Origin: Lysobacteraceae bacterium
GTDB lineage: Bacteria; Pseudomonadota; Gammaproteobacteria; Xanthomonadales; Rhodanobacteraceae
NCBI GenBank assembly: GCA_004143945.1
Contig: SEHB01000003.1
Span: 1 to 64,000, forward strand
Reading direction: 5' to 3'
Length of the DNA: 64,000 nucleotides
The position numbers and the translations under genes were made by a program. This document shows positions 39,465 to 49,061 of the stretch, one piece after another. Each line of letters begins with the position of its first letter. Within the stretch, counting starts at the first letter, position 1. The notes beneath the pieces are model-generated. The model was not told the origin of the DNA, did not search any database, and worked only from the letters and a program-made list of their open reading frames with translations.

Positions 39465-40666
39465 GGGCGCACCTCGGCGAGCCGCGCGGTCGCGATCTGC
39501 AACATCGCGTTCTCGGCGCGGCTGACTTCGTAGCTCACGCGCACGAGCAGGCCGATCGCGGCGCAGGTCATCAGCACGCTCGAGCCGCCGGAGCTGATCA
39601 ACGGCAGCGTCAGGCCCTTGGTCGGCAGCACGCCGAGGTTCACGCCGATCGACACCAGCGCCTGCAGGCCGATCATCAGCGAGATGCCGAACGCGATGTA
39701 GCCGGCGAAGCGCCGGTTCTGCTCGACCGCGCGCAAGCCGATCGCGAAGCCGCGACCGACCAGCATCGTGAACAGCGCGAGCACGATCAGGATCCCGGCG
39801 AGGCCGAGTTCCTCGGCGAGCACCGCGAGGATGAAGTCGGTGTGCGCCTCGGGCAGGTAGAACAGCTTCTGCACGGAGCCACCGAGTCCGACCCCGAACC
39901 ATTCGCCGCGGCCGATCGCGATCAGCGCCTGGGTCAGCTGGAAGCCGTCGTTGAACGGATCGGCCCACGGGTCGAGGAACGAGGTCAGGCGCTTGACGCG
40001 ATAGTCCTGGCTCAGCGCCGCGCCTGCCAGCAGCGGCGCGGCGAGCGCGCCGAGCAGCAGCAGGTTGCGCACGCGCGCGCCGCCGAGCCAGACCATGCCG
40101 AGCGTCACCGCCATCAGCAGCGCGGCCGAACCGAAGTCCGGCTGCGCGAGCAGCAGGCCGACCAGCAGCGCGGCGATGCAGAGCGGTTTGACCAGGCCGA
40201 GCAGGCTCGCCTGCACGTTGTCGCGATGGCGCACGAGGTAGCTCGCCATGTAGACGATGAGGATCACCTTGACCACTTCGACCGACTGCAGGCCGAAGAA
40301 GCCGAGCCTGAGCCAGCGCCGCGCGCCGTTCACGCGCACGCCGATGAACGGCACGAATACGAGCAGCAGCAACACGAAGCCACCGAGCAGCAGCGGCAGC
40401 GCATGTCGCTCGATCCAGTCGAGCTCGACGTGCGCCATCGCGATTGCGATCGCGAGGCCGAGTGCGAGGAACACGAGGTGGCGCTCGAGGTAGTAGAACG
40501 CGCCGATATGCTGGTTGTCGGCCACTGCGATCGAGCTCGACGCCACCATCACGGCGCCGAGGCACGCGAGCAGCACCGCCGCGAGGATCACGCCGCCGTC
40601 GTAGCGCCCGCGCACTTCGGCGAAACGCTGTGCCTGCGGGTCGGCGTGGAGGTTGACGAGGAGCAT
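39461..40666 (-). CDS. ftsW: Lipid II polymerase / division protein FtsW
   Basis: SEDS glycosyltransferase that works with FtsI at the septum. 401 aa with ten predicted membrane segments. [22 protein letters not shown] and [10 protein letters not shown] are conserved; the long periplasmic loop has [20 protein letters not shown], and the last helices carry [17 protein letters not shown]. The catalytic Asp of SEDS proteins should lie in that loop region ([15 protein letters not shown]). The ATG overlaps the mraY stop by one base (TGATG). Confidence 0.96.
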   Translation of the reverse strand: MLLVNLHADPQAQRFAEVRGRYDGGVILAAVLLACLGAVMVASSSIAVADNQHIGAFYYLERHLVFLALGLAIAIAMAHVELDWIERHALPLLLGGFVLLLLVFVPFIGVRVNGARRWLRLGFFGLQSVEVVKVILIVYMASYLVRHRDNVQASLLGLVKPLCIAALLVGLLLAQPDFGSAALLMAVTLGMVWLGGARVRNLLLLGALAAPLLAGAALSQDYRVKRLTSFLDPWADPFNDGFQLTQALIAIGRGEWFGVGLGGSVQKLFYLPEAHTDFILAVLAEELGLAGILIVLALFTMLVGRGFAIGLRAVEQNRRFAGYIAFGISLMIGLQALVSIGVNLGVLPTKGLTLPLISSGGSSVLMTCAAIGLLVRVSYEVSRAENAMLQIATARLAEVRP

Positions 40667-41796
40667 CAGCGCACCTTCAACGTCGCGAGGCCGATCAGCA
40701 CCAACACCACGCTGATGATCCAGAACCGCACGATCACGCGCGGCTCGGGCCAACCCTTGAGCTCGAAGTGGTGGTGGATCGGCGCCATCCGGAAGATGCG
40801 CTTGCCGGTGAGCTTGAAGCTCGCGACCTGCAGCATTACGGAAGCGGTTTCCATCACGAACACGCCGCCCATGATCAGCAGCACGATTTCCTGGCGCACG
40901 ATCACCGCGACCGTCGCGAGCGCCGCGCCGATCGCGAGCGCGCCGACATCGCCCATGAACACCTGCGCGGGATAGGTGTTGAACCAGAGGAAGCCGAGTC
41001 CCGCGCCCGCGAGCGAGGCGCAGAAGATCGCGAGTTCGCCCGCACCCGGGATCGCCGGGATGCCGAGGTACTCGGAGAACACGCGGTTGCCCGCGAGGTA
41101 GGCGAACACGCCGAGCGCGCTCGCGACCAGCACGCTCGGCATGATCGCAAGGCCGTCGAGGCCGTCGGTGAGGTTCACCGCGTTCGAGAAGCCGACCACC
41201 ATGAAGTAGGCGATCGCGATGAACGCGGCGGCGCCGGCCCAGACGAGCCACGGCGTCGCGTCCATGCCGGCGAGGTGGCCGAGCGGGACCTGCACCTGCT
41301 TGACCAGCGGCAGGTAGAACGTCGTCGCGGCCGGCGTATCGGCGCTGAAATACAGGAACAGCGCGACCGCGAGCCCGAACACCGACTGCCAGAAGTACTT
41401 CCAGCGCGCGGCGAGGCCGCGGCTGTCCTTGAGCACGAGCTTCTTGTAGTCGTCGTAGAAGCCGATCGCGCCGAACGCGAGCGTCACGCCGAGCACCAGC
41501 CAGACGTAGCGGTTGCGCAGGTCCGCCCACAGCAGCGTCGACACCGCGATCGAACCGATGATCAGTGCGCCACCCATCGTCGGCGTGCCGGCCTTCGCGA
41601 GATGCGACTGCGGCCCGTCGTTGCGGATGACCTGGCCGACCTTCACTTCGGTCAGCTTGCGGATGATCGCGGGCCCTGCGAGCAGCGACACCGCGAGCGC
41701 GGTCAGCGTGCCCATGATCGTGCGGAACGTGAGGTACTGGAACAGGTGGAAACCGCTGATCCATTCACGCAGCAGCGCGGCGAGTTCAAGCAGCAT
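40666..41796 (-). CDS. mraY: Phospho-N-acetylmuramoyl-pentapeptide transferase
   Basis: Integral membrane enzyme that makes lipid I from UDP-MurNAc-pentapeptide and undecaprenyl phosphate. 376 aa, about ten helices. [22 protein letters not shown] (catalytic/Mg Asp pair), [28 protein letters not shown], and the [12 protein letters not shown] loop are intact. Start ATG 41796 lies 11 nt inside the murF 3' end; longer readings run into murF. Confidence 0.97.
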   Translation of the reverse strand: MLLELAALLREWISGFHLFQYLTFRTIMGTLTALAVSLLAGPAIIRKLTEVKVGQVIRNDGPQSHLAKAGTPTMGGALIIGSIAVSTLLWADLRNRYVWLVLGVTLAFGAIGFYDDYKKLVLKDSRGLAARWKYFWQSVFGLAVALFLYFSADTPAATTFYLPLVKQVQVPLGHLAGMDATPWLVWAGAAAFIAIAYFMVVGFSNAVNLTDGLDGLAIMPSVLVASALGVFAYLAGNRVFSEYLGIPAIPGAGELAIFCASLAGAGLGFLWFNTYPAQVFMGDVGALAIGAALATVAVIVRQEIVLLIMGGVFVMETASVMLQVASFKLTGKRIFRMAPIHHHFELKGWPEPRVIVRFWIISVVLVLIGLATLKVR

Positions 41797-43162
41797 CGCG
41801 GGCACCTCCGTTGCCGGCCGCGCCGCCGCCGAGTGCGGCGACGACGCGGTCCATCGCGGCCGAACGCGAACCCTTGACCAGCAGCACGATTCCGGCGCGC
41901 AGTTCCGCGCGCGCCGCGTCCACGAGCGCAGCCTGGTCCTCGAAGTGGCGCGCGCCGGCGCCGAATGCATCGACCGCGGCGCGGCTGTTGGCGCCGGTCG
42001 CGAACAGGCGCTGGATCCCGCTGCGTCGCGCGAGCGCGCCGACGTCGGCGTGCAGGCGGCGCGTGTCGCTTCCGAGTTCGGCCATGTCGCCCATCACGAG
42101 CAGGCGCTCGCCGGGCTCGGCCGCGAGCGTCGCGATCGCGGCCGCGAACGAACCCGGATTCGCGTTGTAGCTGTCGTCGATCAGCAGCGCTCCACCTGCG
42201 AGCTGCGTGCGCGCGAGCCGCCCCGCGACCACCGGAGCGGCCTCGAGTCCGGCCTTGATCGTCGCGAGCGGCACGCCGAGCGCAATCGCGATCGCACTCG
42301 CAGCGAGTGCGTTCATGACGTTGTGCCGACCCGGCAGCGGCAGCGCCACCTCGATGCCGCCACTCGGCGCGAGCAGGCGGAAGCGCGCGGCATTGCCGGC
42401 GTCCGGATCGACCGATGCACCGACGTCGGCACGCCGCAGCAGGCCGAAGCGCAGCACGCGACGCGGCGCCGCGAGCAGCGCGAAGTAGTCGGCGAATGCA
42501 TCGTCGGCATTGATCACCGCGATGCCGTCGTTCGGCAGCGCGCGGTAGATCGCGCCCTTGGTTTCGGCCACGCCCTGCAGCGAGCCCATGCGTTCGAGAT
42601 GGGCCGAGGCGACGTTGTTGACCAGCGCGACATCGGGCCGCGCGATGCGCGCGAGGTAGGCGATGTCGCCGGGCTTTCCCGCGCCCATTTCCAGCACCGC
42701 GTACTCGCTGTCGCCCGGCATCGCGCACACCGTCAGCGGCAATCCGATCTCGTTGTTGAGGTTGCCCGCGTTGACGTGCGTGCGGCCATGCCGCTCGAGG
42801 ATCGAAGCGACCAGGCTCTTGACCGTGGTCTTGCCGTTGGAGCCCGTGATGCCGACGACCTTGGCGCTGCTGCGCTGGCGCAACGCGCGGGCGAGGTCGC
42901 CGAGCGCGGCGAGCGTGTCGGCCACCACGACCTCGGGCAGGCCGCTCGCAAGCTCGCGCTCGACCATGAGCGCGGCCGCGCCCGCGTCGCGCGCGGCGGC
43001 CGCGAACGCGTGCGCGTCATGGCGTTCGCCGCGCAGCGCGACGAACAGCGCGCCCTCGCGCAGGCTGCGCGTGTCGGTCGAGACCGAGCCCACGCGCACG
43101 TCCGCGCCGTGCAGGCGGCCGCCGGTCCAGCGCGCGACGTCGGAGAGCGCGAGGTTCAGCAT
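41786..43162 (-). CDS. murF: UDP-MurNAc-tripeptide--D-Ala-D-Ala ligase
   Basis: Last cytosolic Mur ligase, adding D-Ala-D-Ala. 458 aa. N-terminal domain [21 protein letters not shown]-loop [38 protein letters not shown] and [26 protein letters not shown] 43162 overlaps murE by 7 nt and the stop overlaps mraY by 11 nt. Confidence 0.97.
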   Translation of the reverse strand: MLNLALSDVARWTGGRLHGADVRVGSVSTDTRSLREGALFVALRGERHDAHAFAAAARDAGAAALMVERELASGLPEVVVADTLAALGDLARALRQRSSAKVVGITGSNGKTTVKSLVASILERHGRTHVNAGNLNNEIGLPLTVCAMPGDSEYAVLEMGAGKPGDIAYLARIARPDVALVNNVASAHLERMGSLQGVAETKGAIYRALPNDGIAVINADDAFADYFALLAAPRRVLRFGLLRRADVGASVDPDAGNAARFRLLAPSGGIEVALPLPGRHNVMNALAASAIAIALGVPLATIKAGLEAAPVVAGRLARTQLAGGALLIDDSYNANPGSFAAAIATLAAEPGERLLVMGDMAELGSDTRRLHADVGALARRSGIQRLFATGANSRAAVDAFGAGARHFEDQAALVDAARAELRAGIVLLVKGSRSAAMDRVVAALGGGAAGNGGARDAA

Positions 43163-44718
43163 GCGCGTGCTCCGAGCGCGCGACGCGCGACGTCGAGATC
43201 GTCGAACGGGCGTCGTGCGCCCGCGATTTCCTGATACGGCTCGTGGCCCTTGCCCGCTATGAGCACGACGTCGCCCGGCTGCGCCTCGCCGATCGCGAGC
43301 GCGATCGCTGCGGCGCGGTCGCGCAGCACGCGCGCATGCGCGGGACGGCGCAGGCCGCCGATGATCTGCTCGATGATCGCGTCGCCGTCCTCGCCACGCG
43401 GGTTGTCGTCGGTGACGACGAGGCGGTCGGCCAGCGACTCGGCCACCACCCCCATCTCCGGGCGCTTGCCCGCGTCGCGCTCGCCGCCGCAGCCGAACAC
43501 CAAGCTGAGCCGTCCGCTGCAATGCGCGCGCAGGCTCGTCAGCGCCTGTTCGAGGGCATCCGGCGTGTGGGCGTAGTCGACCACCACCAGCGGCTGCGCG
43601 CCGCTGCCGCCGAGGCGGCTCATGCGCCCCGCGACCGGCTCGAGCGCGTCGAGTGCCGCGACGAGGCGATCGAACGGCACGCCGAGCGCACCGAGGCAGG
43701 CCGCGACCGCGAGCAGGTTGGAGACATTGAATCGCCCGAGCAGGCGCGAACGCACGTCCGCCTCGCCCCACGGCGTCGACAGGTGGAACGCGAGCCCGCC
43801 CGCATGGCTTTCGAGCGCGCGCGCGACGACTTCGGCATCGTCGTGCTGGATGCCGCAGCGCAGGAGCCGTACCGACGCGGGCACGCGAGAAGCGAGCGCA
43901 CGCCCGAACGCGTCGTCCACGTTGATGACGGCGGTGGACAGCCCGGGCCACTCGAACAGGCGCTGCTTGGCCGCGCCGTAGGCGGCCATCGTGCCGTGGT
44001 AATCGAGGTGGTCGCGCGTGAGGTTGGTGAACACCGCGAGGTCGAACGCGACCGCGTTGACGCGGCCTTGGTCGAGTGCGTGCGATGACACTTCCATCGC
44101 GACATGGCTCGCGCCCGCGTCGCGGAACTGCGCGAGCAGCCCGTGCACGGCGATCGCGTCGGGGGTGGTGCGCTCGCCTTCGCGCACCGCGCCGTACAGG
44201 CCCGCGCCGAGCGTGCCGATGGTCGCCGCGACATGGCCTGCGTGCTGCAGTGCCTGCGCGAGCAGTTGCACGGTCGAGGTCTTGCCGTTGGTGCCGGTCA
44301 CGCCGATCACTTCGAGCGCCTGCGACGGCTCGCCGTAGAACCGCGACGCGATCGCCCCGAGCGCCTCGCGCAGGCCCTCGACCCACACGACGGGCGCGCC
44401 AGCGTCGCTGCTTGCGCCCTTGCTGGCGTCTCGAACGATTCCCGATTCCCGATTCCCCATTCCCCGTTGCAGAGCAGCCGTCGACGCGGACGCCGCGAGG
44501 CCTGCCGGATCGGCCAGGACCACCGCGGCGCCGCGCGCCGACGCCGCCGGGGCAAACGTGATGCCGTGCGAACGGGTACCCGAGAGCGCGACGAAGGCAT
44601 CGCCCGCGCGGATCGTGCGCGAATCGAGATCCAGTCCATGCACGAGGATCGCGCCCGCGGCGCCCGCATCGGCGCGGCCGCGCAGCAGTTCGGCGACGCT
44701 GATCGCGCGCGCGCTCAT
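43156..44718 (-). CDS. murE: UDP-MurNAc-L-Ala-D-Glu--meso-DAP ligase
   Basis: Adds meso-diaminopimelate to the stem peptide. 520 aa, slightly long. GLDLDSRTIRAGDAFVAL, P-loop GVTGTNGKTSTVQLLAQ, TTPDAIAVH, EVSSHALDQGRV, NLTRDHLDYHG and the DAP-selecting motif DDNPRGED. Between residues about 75 and 105 (in domain 1, before the ATP domain) is an insert reading RGMGNRESGIVRDASKGASS. Its first part is the translation of a 7-bp repeat at 44437-44466. The insert keeps the frame, so the enzyme is presumably active. ATG overlaps the ftsI stop. Confidence 0.96.
   Translation of the reverse strand: MSARAISVAELLRGRADAGAAGAILVHGLDLDSRTIRAGDAFVALSGTRSHGITFAPAASARGAAVVLADPAGLAASASTAALQRGMGNRESGIVRDASKGASSDAGAPVVWVEGLREALGAIASRFYGEPSQALEVIGVTGTNGKTSTVQLLAQALQHAGHVAATIGTLGAGLYGAVREGERTTPDAIAVHGLLAQFRDAGASHVAMEVSSHALDQGRVNAVAFDLAVFTNLTRDHLDYHGTMAAYGAAKQRLFEWPGLSTAVINVDDAFGRALASRVPASVRLLRCGIQHDDAEVVARALESHAGGLAFHLSTPWGEADVRSRLLGRFNVSNLLAVAACLGALGVPFDRLVAALDALEPVAGRMSRLGGSGAQPLVVVDYAHTPDALEQALTSLRAHCSGRLSLVFGCGGERDAGKRPEMGVVAESLADRLVVTDDNPRGEDGDAIIEQIIGGLRRPAHARVLRDRAAAIALAIGEAQPGDVVLIAGKGHEPYQEIAGARRPFDDLDVARRALGARAC
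44437..44466. repeat. 7-bp tandem repeat within murE coding sequence
   Basis: On the + strand GATTCCCGATTCCCGATTCC continues CCATTCCCCG, about four units of GATTCCC/CATTCCC. It is translated in MurE as GMGNRESGI. The flanks are ordinary MurE sequence. Confidence 0.85.
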
Positions 44719-46502
44719 TCGGGCACCTCCTCCGCGAACTCCGCGTCCGCGGTCGCGCCGTCGGGCGCGCGCCTCGCCGCCTGCGGGTTCACGAGCGCGA
44801 GGTTGGCAGACGGATCTGGCGCGCCGGTGAACCAGTTCTGGACATCGTCGGGCGGCACGTCGAGCAGGCGCAGCGCGCCGTCCATGACCTTGCCGAAAAC
44901 CGGCGCCGCCACCAGCGAGCCGTAGTACATGCCGGCCGACGGATCGTGGATCACGACCACGCCGACCAGCCGCGGCGCGCTCGCGGGCACCATGCCCGCG
45001 AACAGCGAGATGTAGCGTTTCTCGTAGCCGCCGCCGACCGCCGTGCGCGAGGTGCCGGTCTTGCCCGCGACGCGGTAGTTCGCGACCGCGGCCTTGACGC
45101 CGCCCCCCGGTGGACGCACCACGGTCTCGAGCATCGCGCGCACGCTCGCGGCGATCTGCGGGTCGATCACCGCGCGGTCGGGATTGCGCGCGCCCTTGAC
45201 GAACGTCGGCGCACGCAGGCGTCCGTCGTCCGCGATCGCGGCGTACGCCTGCGCGAGTTGCAGCGGCGTCAGGCTGAGGCCGTAGCCGTACGCGATCGTC
45301 GCCTGTTCGACCGGCCCCCAGTTCTTCGCGATCGGCAGGTTGCCGGGCGACTCGCCCGGGAAACCGCAGCCGGTGACTTCGCCGAGCCCGAAGCGGTGGT
45401 AGACGTCGTACATGTGGTCGCGCGTCATCGCGCCCGCGATCTTCGCGGCGCCGACGTTGCTCGAGTACGTGATCACGCCGGTGACGTCGATCAGGCCGCG
45501 ATTGCGCACGTCGTTGATCGTGTGTCCGTACAGCGTGTAGGTGCCCGGCGTGGTGTCGATCGGGGTGTGCGCCTTCCACTTGCCGCTCTCGAGCGCGGCA
45601 GCGATCGTCAGCGCCTTCATCGTGGAGCCCGGCTCGACCACGTCGGTCGCGACGCGGTTGCGGCGCCACGCGGGGTCGACGTTGCCACGCGCGTTCGGGT
45701 TGAACGACGGCTGGTTGACCATCGCGAGGATCTCGCCGGTCGGCACGTCGAGGATCACCATCGAACCGGCTTTCGCGTTGTGCTCCTGCAGCGCGGCCTT
45801 GAGTTCGCGGTAGGCGAGGTACTGGATGCGGCGATCGATCGACACGTGCAGGTCGCGACCCGGCTGCGCCTCGCGCACCAGTTCGACGTCCTCGACCTCG
45901 TGGCCGAGGCGGTCGCGGATCACGCGCTTGACGCCGGGCTTGCCCGCGAGCCAGTCGTCGAACGCGAGTTCGAGGCCTTCCTGCCCGCGGTCGTCGATGT
46001 TGGTGAAGCCGAGCGCGTGCGCGACCACTTCTCCATTCGGGTAGTAGCGGCGGAATTCGCGCTGGCTCGCGACACCCGGGATCCCGAGCGCGAGGATCGC
46101 CGCGGCGTCATCGGGGTTGAGGTGGCGCTTGATGTAGACGAACTCGCGCTCGGCGCGCTCGTCGAGCTTCTGCCTGAGCGACTGCTCGTCGAGTCCGGTC
46201 GCGCGCGCGAGTTCGCCGATGCGATCCGCATGCGCGAGCAGCTCGGTCGGATTGGCCCAGATCGATTCGACCGGCGTCGACACCGCGAGCGGTTCGCCGT
46301 TGCGGTCGAAGATCGTGCCGCGTGAAACCGGGATCTCGATGTCGCGCAGGTATCGCGCGTCGCCCTGCTCCTGGTAGAAGTCCTTGCGCACGACCTGCAG
46401 GTCGACCGCGCGCACCACCAGCGCGCTCGATGCGAGGCCGAGCATCGCGAGCACGACGTAGAGCCGGGTGCGCAGGCTGGCGGGCTTCACGCGCGCGTTC
46501 AT
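44715..46502 (-). CDS. ftsI: Septal transpeptidase FtsI (PBP3)
   Basis: Class B penicillin-binding protein cross-linking septal peptidoglycan. 595 aa. Cytoplasmic tail and one helix (about 13-35), pedestal domain with RGTIFDRNGEPLAVSTP, then the transpeptidase with the active-site SxxK as GSTMK (Ser293, Lys296), SSN in TYSSNVGAAK and KTG in AGKTGTSRT. The C terminus has a proline/acidic tail of about 35 residues after the catalytic domain. ATG overlaps the ftsL stop (ATGA); the stop overlaps murE. Confidence 0.97.
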   Translation of the reverse strand: MNARVKPASLRTRLYVVLAMLGLASSALVVRAVDLQVVRKDFYQEQGDARYLRDIEIPVSRGTIFDRNGEPLAVSTPVESIWANPTELLAHADRIGELARATGLDEQSLRQKLDERAEREFVYIKRHLNPDDAAAILALGIPGVASQREFRRYYPNGEVVAHALGFTNIDDRGQEGLELAFDDWLAGKPGVKRVIRDRLGHEVEDVELVREAQPGRDLHVSIDRRIQYLAYRELKAALQEHNAKAGSMVILDVPTGEILAMVNQPSFNPNARGNVDPAWRRNRVATDVVEPGSTMKALTIAAALESGKWKAHTPIDTTPGTYTLYGHTINDVRNRGLIDVTGVITYSSNVGAAKIAGAMTRDHMYDVYHRFGLGEVTGCGFPGESPGNLPIAKNWGPVEQATIAYGYGLSLTPLQLAQAYAAIADDGRLRAPTFVKGARNPDRAVIDPQIAASVRAMLETVVRPPGGGVKAAVANYRVAGKTGTSRTAVGGGYEKRYISLFAGMVPASAPRLVGVVVIHDPSAGMYYGSLVAAPVFGKVMDGALRLLDVPPDDVQNWFTGAPDPSANLALVNPQAARRAPDGATADAEFAEEVPE

Positions 46503-46765
46503 CGGCGCACCACGACGGTATCGGCCTGCGCCGGCGCGACCATGCCGAGCGTGCCGCGCGCGATCTGCTCGACGCGGTTGTTGTCGGCCCAGGTGGCCTG
46601 CTCGAGCTGCAGCCGGCCGAATTCGATCTCGAGGTCGTCGCGCTCGTTGACCTGGCGCGTCAGCTCGACGAATGCGAGCCGGCTCTGGTGGCGCGCGTAG
46701 ACCACGCCGATCGCGGTCACGACGGTCGCGAGCAGCAGCACCAGCGTGGCCAGGCGCAGCGTCAT
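46499..46765 (-). CDS. ftsL: Cell division protein FtsL
   Basis: Small bitopic divisome protein that binds FtsQ and FtsB. 88 aa. The N-terminal helix ([22 protein letters not shown]) is followed by a leucine-rich coiled coil ([20 protein letters not shown]), then [13 protein letters not shown], the usual FtsL end. Identified by size and place between rsmH and ftsI; both junctions are 4-nt ATGA overlaps. Confidence 0.94.
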   Translation of the reverse strand: MTLRLATLVLLLATVVTAIGVVYARHQSRLAFVELTRQVNERDDLEIEFGRLQLEQATWADNNRVEQIARGTLGMVAPAQADTVVVRR

Positions 46766-47712
46766 CGATGCGCTCCTGCTGCATGGTCGCCGCCGACCTT
46801 CTGCGCGATGCGCAGCACCGCGCTGCGCGCGCGCGGATTCACGGCGAGCTCGGCCTCGGCCGCGAAATACGGCTTGCCGACCGCGACCAGGGCAGGCGCC
46901 GCCACCTCGGGCAGCGGCAGGCCACGGCGCGGTGCGCGCGCGACTTCGCCGCGGATGAACTGCTTGACGACGCGGTCCTCGAGCGAGTGGAAGCTGATCA
47001 CGGCGAGGCGACCGCCGGGTTTCAGGCAGTCGCGCGCGGCTTCGAGCCCGCGCTGCAGCGAGCCGGCTTCGTCGTTGACGTGGATGCGCAGCGCCTGGAA
47101 CGTGCGCGTGGCCGGATGCTTGTGGCGCTCGCGATGGCCGATCGTGCGCGCGACGAGCTCGGCGAGCTCGCGCGTCGTGCGCAACGGCTGCTCGCGCACG
47201 CGCTCCACGATCGCGCGCGCGATGCGTCGACTCATCCTTTCCTCGCCATGACGCCACAGCACGTCGGCGATCTCCCTTTCGTCCGCATTTGCCAGCCAGT
47301 CCGCCGCACTGACGCCGCGCGTCGGATCCATCCGCATGTCGAGCGGCCCATCAGCCTGGAAACTGAAACCGCGCGTGGCATCGTCGAGCTGCGGCGAGGA
47401 CACGCCGAGGTCGAGCAACACGCCGTCCAGTCCCGCCGCCGCTTCCTGCCATTCGCCCATCTCCGCGAAGTTCGCGTGGCGGATGCGGACCCTTGCATCC
47501 CCTTCGAATTCCCGTCGCGCGTCCGCGATCGCCTCCGGATCGCGGTCCATCAGCAGCAGGCGTCCCTCCGGACCCAGCCTCGCCAGCACCTCCCGCGCAT
47601 GCCCGCCGCGTCCGAAGGTGCCATCGAGGTAGCTGCCATCCGCCTGCACGCGCAGGCCCTCGAGGACCTCCGCGAGCAACACCGGAACATGCGCGAATCG
47701 CGGCGTGTTCAT
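46762..47712 (-). CDS. rsmH: 16S rRNA (cytosine1402-N4)-methyltransferase
   Basis: SAM-dependent methylation of m4Cm1402 in the ribosomal P site. 316 aa. [31 protein letters not shown] (SAM loop), [40 protein letters not shown] and [12 protein letters not shown] are all conserved. The start is ATG 47712, 13 nt downstream of mraZ. In E. coli the companion 2'-O-methyltransferase is RsmI, also encoded in this window (49047-49886). Confidence 0.97.
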   Translation of the reverse strand: MNTPRFAHVPVLLAEVLEGLRVQADGSYLDGTFGRGGHAREVLARLGPEGRLLLMDRDPEAIADARREFEGDARVRIRHANFAEMGEWQEAAAGLDGVLLDLGVSSPQLDDATRGFSFQADGPLDMRMDPTRGVSAADWLANADEREIADVLWRHGEERMSRRIARAIVERVREQPLRTTRELAELVARTIGHRERHKHPATRTFQALRIHVNDEAGSLQRGLEAARDCLKPGGRLAVISFHSLEDRVVKQFIRGEVARAPRRGLPLPEVAAPALVAVGKPYFAAEAELAVNPRARSAVLRIAQKVGGDHAAGAHR

Positions 47713-47725
47713 CGACGGATTCCCG

Positions 47726-48169
47726 TCACAGCCGCAGCTCGAGCATGTCCTCCGTGATCTGGTCCTCGCCGATCGTTTCGCGGATCTTCGCGAGGTGCGC
47801 CTGCTCGCCCCACAGCTCGAACTTGTTGCCCATGCCGAGCAGCACCGCGCGCTTCTCGATGCCGGTCGCGTTGCGCTGGCTGCCGGGCAGCGTGACGCGG
47901 CCGTTCGCGTCAGGTTCGACATGCGCGGCAGCGCCGACGAGCTTCATCTGCAGGTTGCGGTGCACGGCCTTCACGCTCGGCAAGGCATTGACCTCGTCGC
48001 GCACGCGCTCCCACTCCTTCTCCGGGAAGATCCAGAGACAGCCGTGCTCGAACGGGTTATAGGTGACGACGAGGCGGTTGCCCGCCTTGGCGACGGTCTC
48101 CCGATGGGCGGCGGGAATGGCCACCCGGCCCTTGTCGTCCAGCGTTACCGCCGTCTCGCCCTGAAACAT
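47726..48169 (-). CDS. mraZ: Transcriptional regulator MraZ
   Basis: DNA-binding repressor of its own division operon. 147 aa with two AbrB-like swapped hairpin domains, each with a DxxGR motif: [14 protein letters not shown] (residues about 11-24) and [18 protein letters not shown] 48169 gives [15 protein letters not shown], the family start; an upstream in-frame start (48196) would lie within the operator. A strong promoter and three phased TGGNN boxes immediately precede it. Confidence 0.97.
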   Translation of the reverse strand: MFQGETAVTLDDKGRVAIPAAHRETVAKAGNRLVVTYNPFEHGCLWIFPEKEWERVRDEVNALPSVKAVHRNLQMKLVGAAAHVEPDANGRVTLPGSQRNATGIEKRAVLLGMGNKFELWGEQAHLAKIRETIGEDQITEDMLELRL

Positions 48170-48181
48170 GGACCACGATCC

Positions 48182-48206
48182 ACCACGAAAAACCACTGAA
48201 ACCCAC
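48182..48206 (-). promoter_or_regulatory. MraZ operator: three TGGNN boxes at 10-bp spacing
   Basis: On the - strand TGGGT (48206-48202), TGGTT (48196-48192) and TGGTG (48186-48182), each followed by 5 bp. In E. coli, MraZ is known to bind direct TGGGN repeats separated by 5 nt upstream of mraZ; the spacing here is the same, although only the first box is a perfect match. The first box overlaps the -10 element, so binding would block initiation. Confidence 0.78.
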
Positions 48207-48234
48207 CTTAGGTGGCAAGCTACGGTCTGTCAAG
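48206..48234 (-). promoter_or_regulatory. Sigma-70 promoter of the mraZ/dcw operon
   Basis: On the - strand a consensus -35 TTGACA (48234-48229), 17-bp spacer, and -10 TAAGGT (48211-48206). Transcription would start near 48199, giving a leader of about 30 nt. It is the strongest promoter visible for the division cluster, with no later break except the ftsA-ftsZ gap. Confidence 0.82.
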
Positions 48235-48616
48235 GAAAAATCGGGATTTCGGGCGCGGTTTTTTCAGGCGGATTTCAGCAAATCTAAGGGGGATTGTGAG
48301 GAGCTGACGGCAACATGTTGAAAGCATTGCAGGCGCCGGGCGAAGGTGCCCCGCACCGCGCGCGCGGGCGGAACCGATTCGCGCGCCTCGCGGAGAGAGA
48401 TGCCGCGAAGCGGCAGCAGGGAGCTGGCTTGATCACGGTCCACGGGGGATGCGCGCGCAGATCAACGGCCGCGCCCATCCGCCCCCGCGGGGCCCCTTCT
48501 GCCGCAGGCGGGAGAAGGGAAGCTACCGCAAGCGGGAGAAGAGGAACGCGCGGAACCGGACGCTGAAATGAAGCCGCAGCACCCGCGCGCGAATGACGGG
48601 GGCCCGAAGATGAAGT
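48235..48616. other. Gene-free stretch between mraZ promoter and rnpB
   Basis: No convincing gene. The A/T-rich part (48235-48300) lies upstream of the mraZ promoter. At 48484-48540 are GC-rich palindromes (GCCCCCGCGGGGC and CTGCCGCAGGCGGGAG), related to the hairpins near secA and ribD. A + strand open frame at 48315-48566 is Arg/Gly/Ala rich without a ribosome site and is not credible. Confidence 0.6.
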
Positions 48617-48966
48617 GGAAGCCGGCCGATAAGCCGGGTTCTGTCGTGGGCAGCCATTCCTCTAGGTCCTGCGTCGCCGCAGGACTCGAGCGACCAACCC
48701 GGGAACGACGCGGGCCGCGTCATGGTTCCCCTATTAGGTCTTGCTCCAGGTGGGGTTTGCCGTGCCGGTCTGTTGCCAGACTCGCGGTGCGCTCTTACCG
48801 CACCGTTTCACCCTTGCCTGATCCGCCTCGCGGCGGCCATCGGCGGTTTGCTCTCTGTTGCACTGTCCGTCGGCTCGCGCCGCCCAGGCGTTACCTGGCA
48901 CCCTGCCCTGTGGAGCCCGGACTTTCCTCGGCGCGCAAGCGCGACGCGGCTGCCTGGCCGGCTTCC
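48617..48966 (-). ncRNA. rnpB: RNase P RNA (class A)
   Basis: Catalytic RNA of RNase P, which matures tRNA 5' ends. About 350 nt. Helix P1 pairs GGAAGCCGGCC (48966-48956) with GGCCGGCTTCC (48627-48617). Conserved segments are present in order: GAGGAAAGTCCGGGCTCCAC, then CAGGGTGCCAGGTAACGCCT, GGGTGAAACGGTGCGGTAAG with AGAGCGCACC, and near the 3' end GACAGAACCCGGCTTATCGG. A -10-like TACACT (48978-48973) is placed to start at the P1 5' end. The location between mraZ and rsmI fits Xanthomonadales. Confidence 0.96.
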
Positions 48967-49033
48967 TTCTCGAGTGTAACAGAGCAGGGAACGGGGGAAT
49001 CGGGTATGGCAACGGCGAGCGCTGCTTCCTGAC

Positions 49034-49061
49034 CATTCCCCATTCCCTATTCCCCATTGCC
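49034..49061. repeat. 7-bp tandem repeat (CATTCCC type) across the rsmI stop
   Basis: CATTCCCCATTCCCTATTCC then CCATTGCC: four units, one with a T. On the coding strand that variant makes the TAG stop of rsmI, whose final residues AGNGE are repeat encoded. Lies between rnpB and rsmI. Confidence 0.85.

Noticed and set aside
48315-48566. 83-codon + strand frame between mraZ and rnpB
   Set aside because: Arg/Ala/Gly composition of random GC-rich DNA, overlaps palindromes, no ribosome site and no homology I can recognise.
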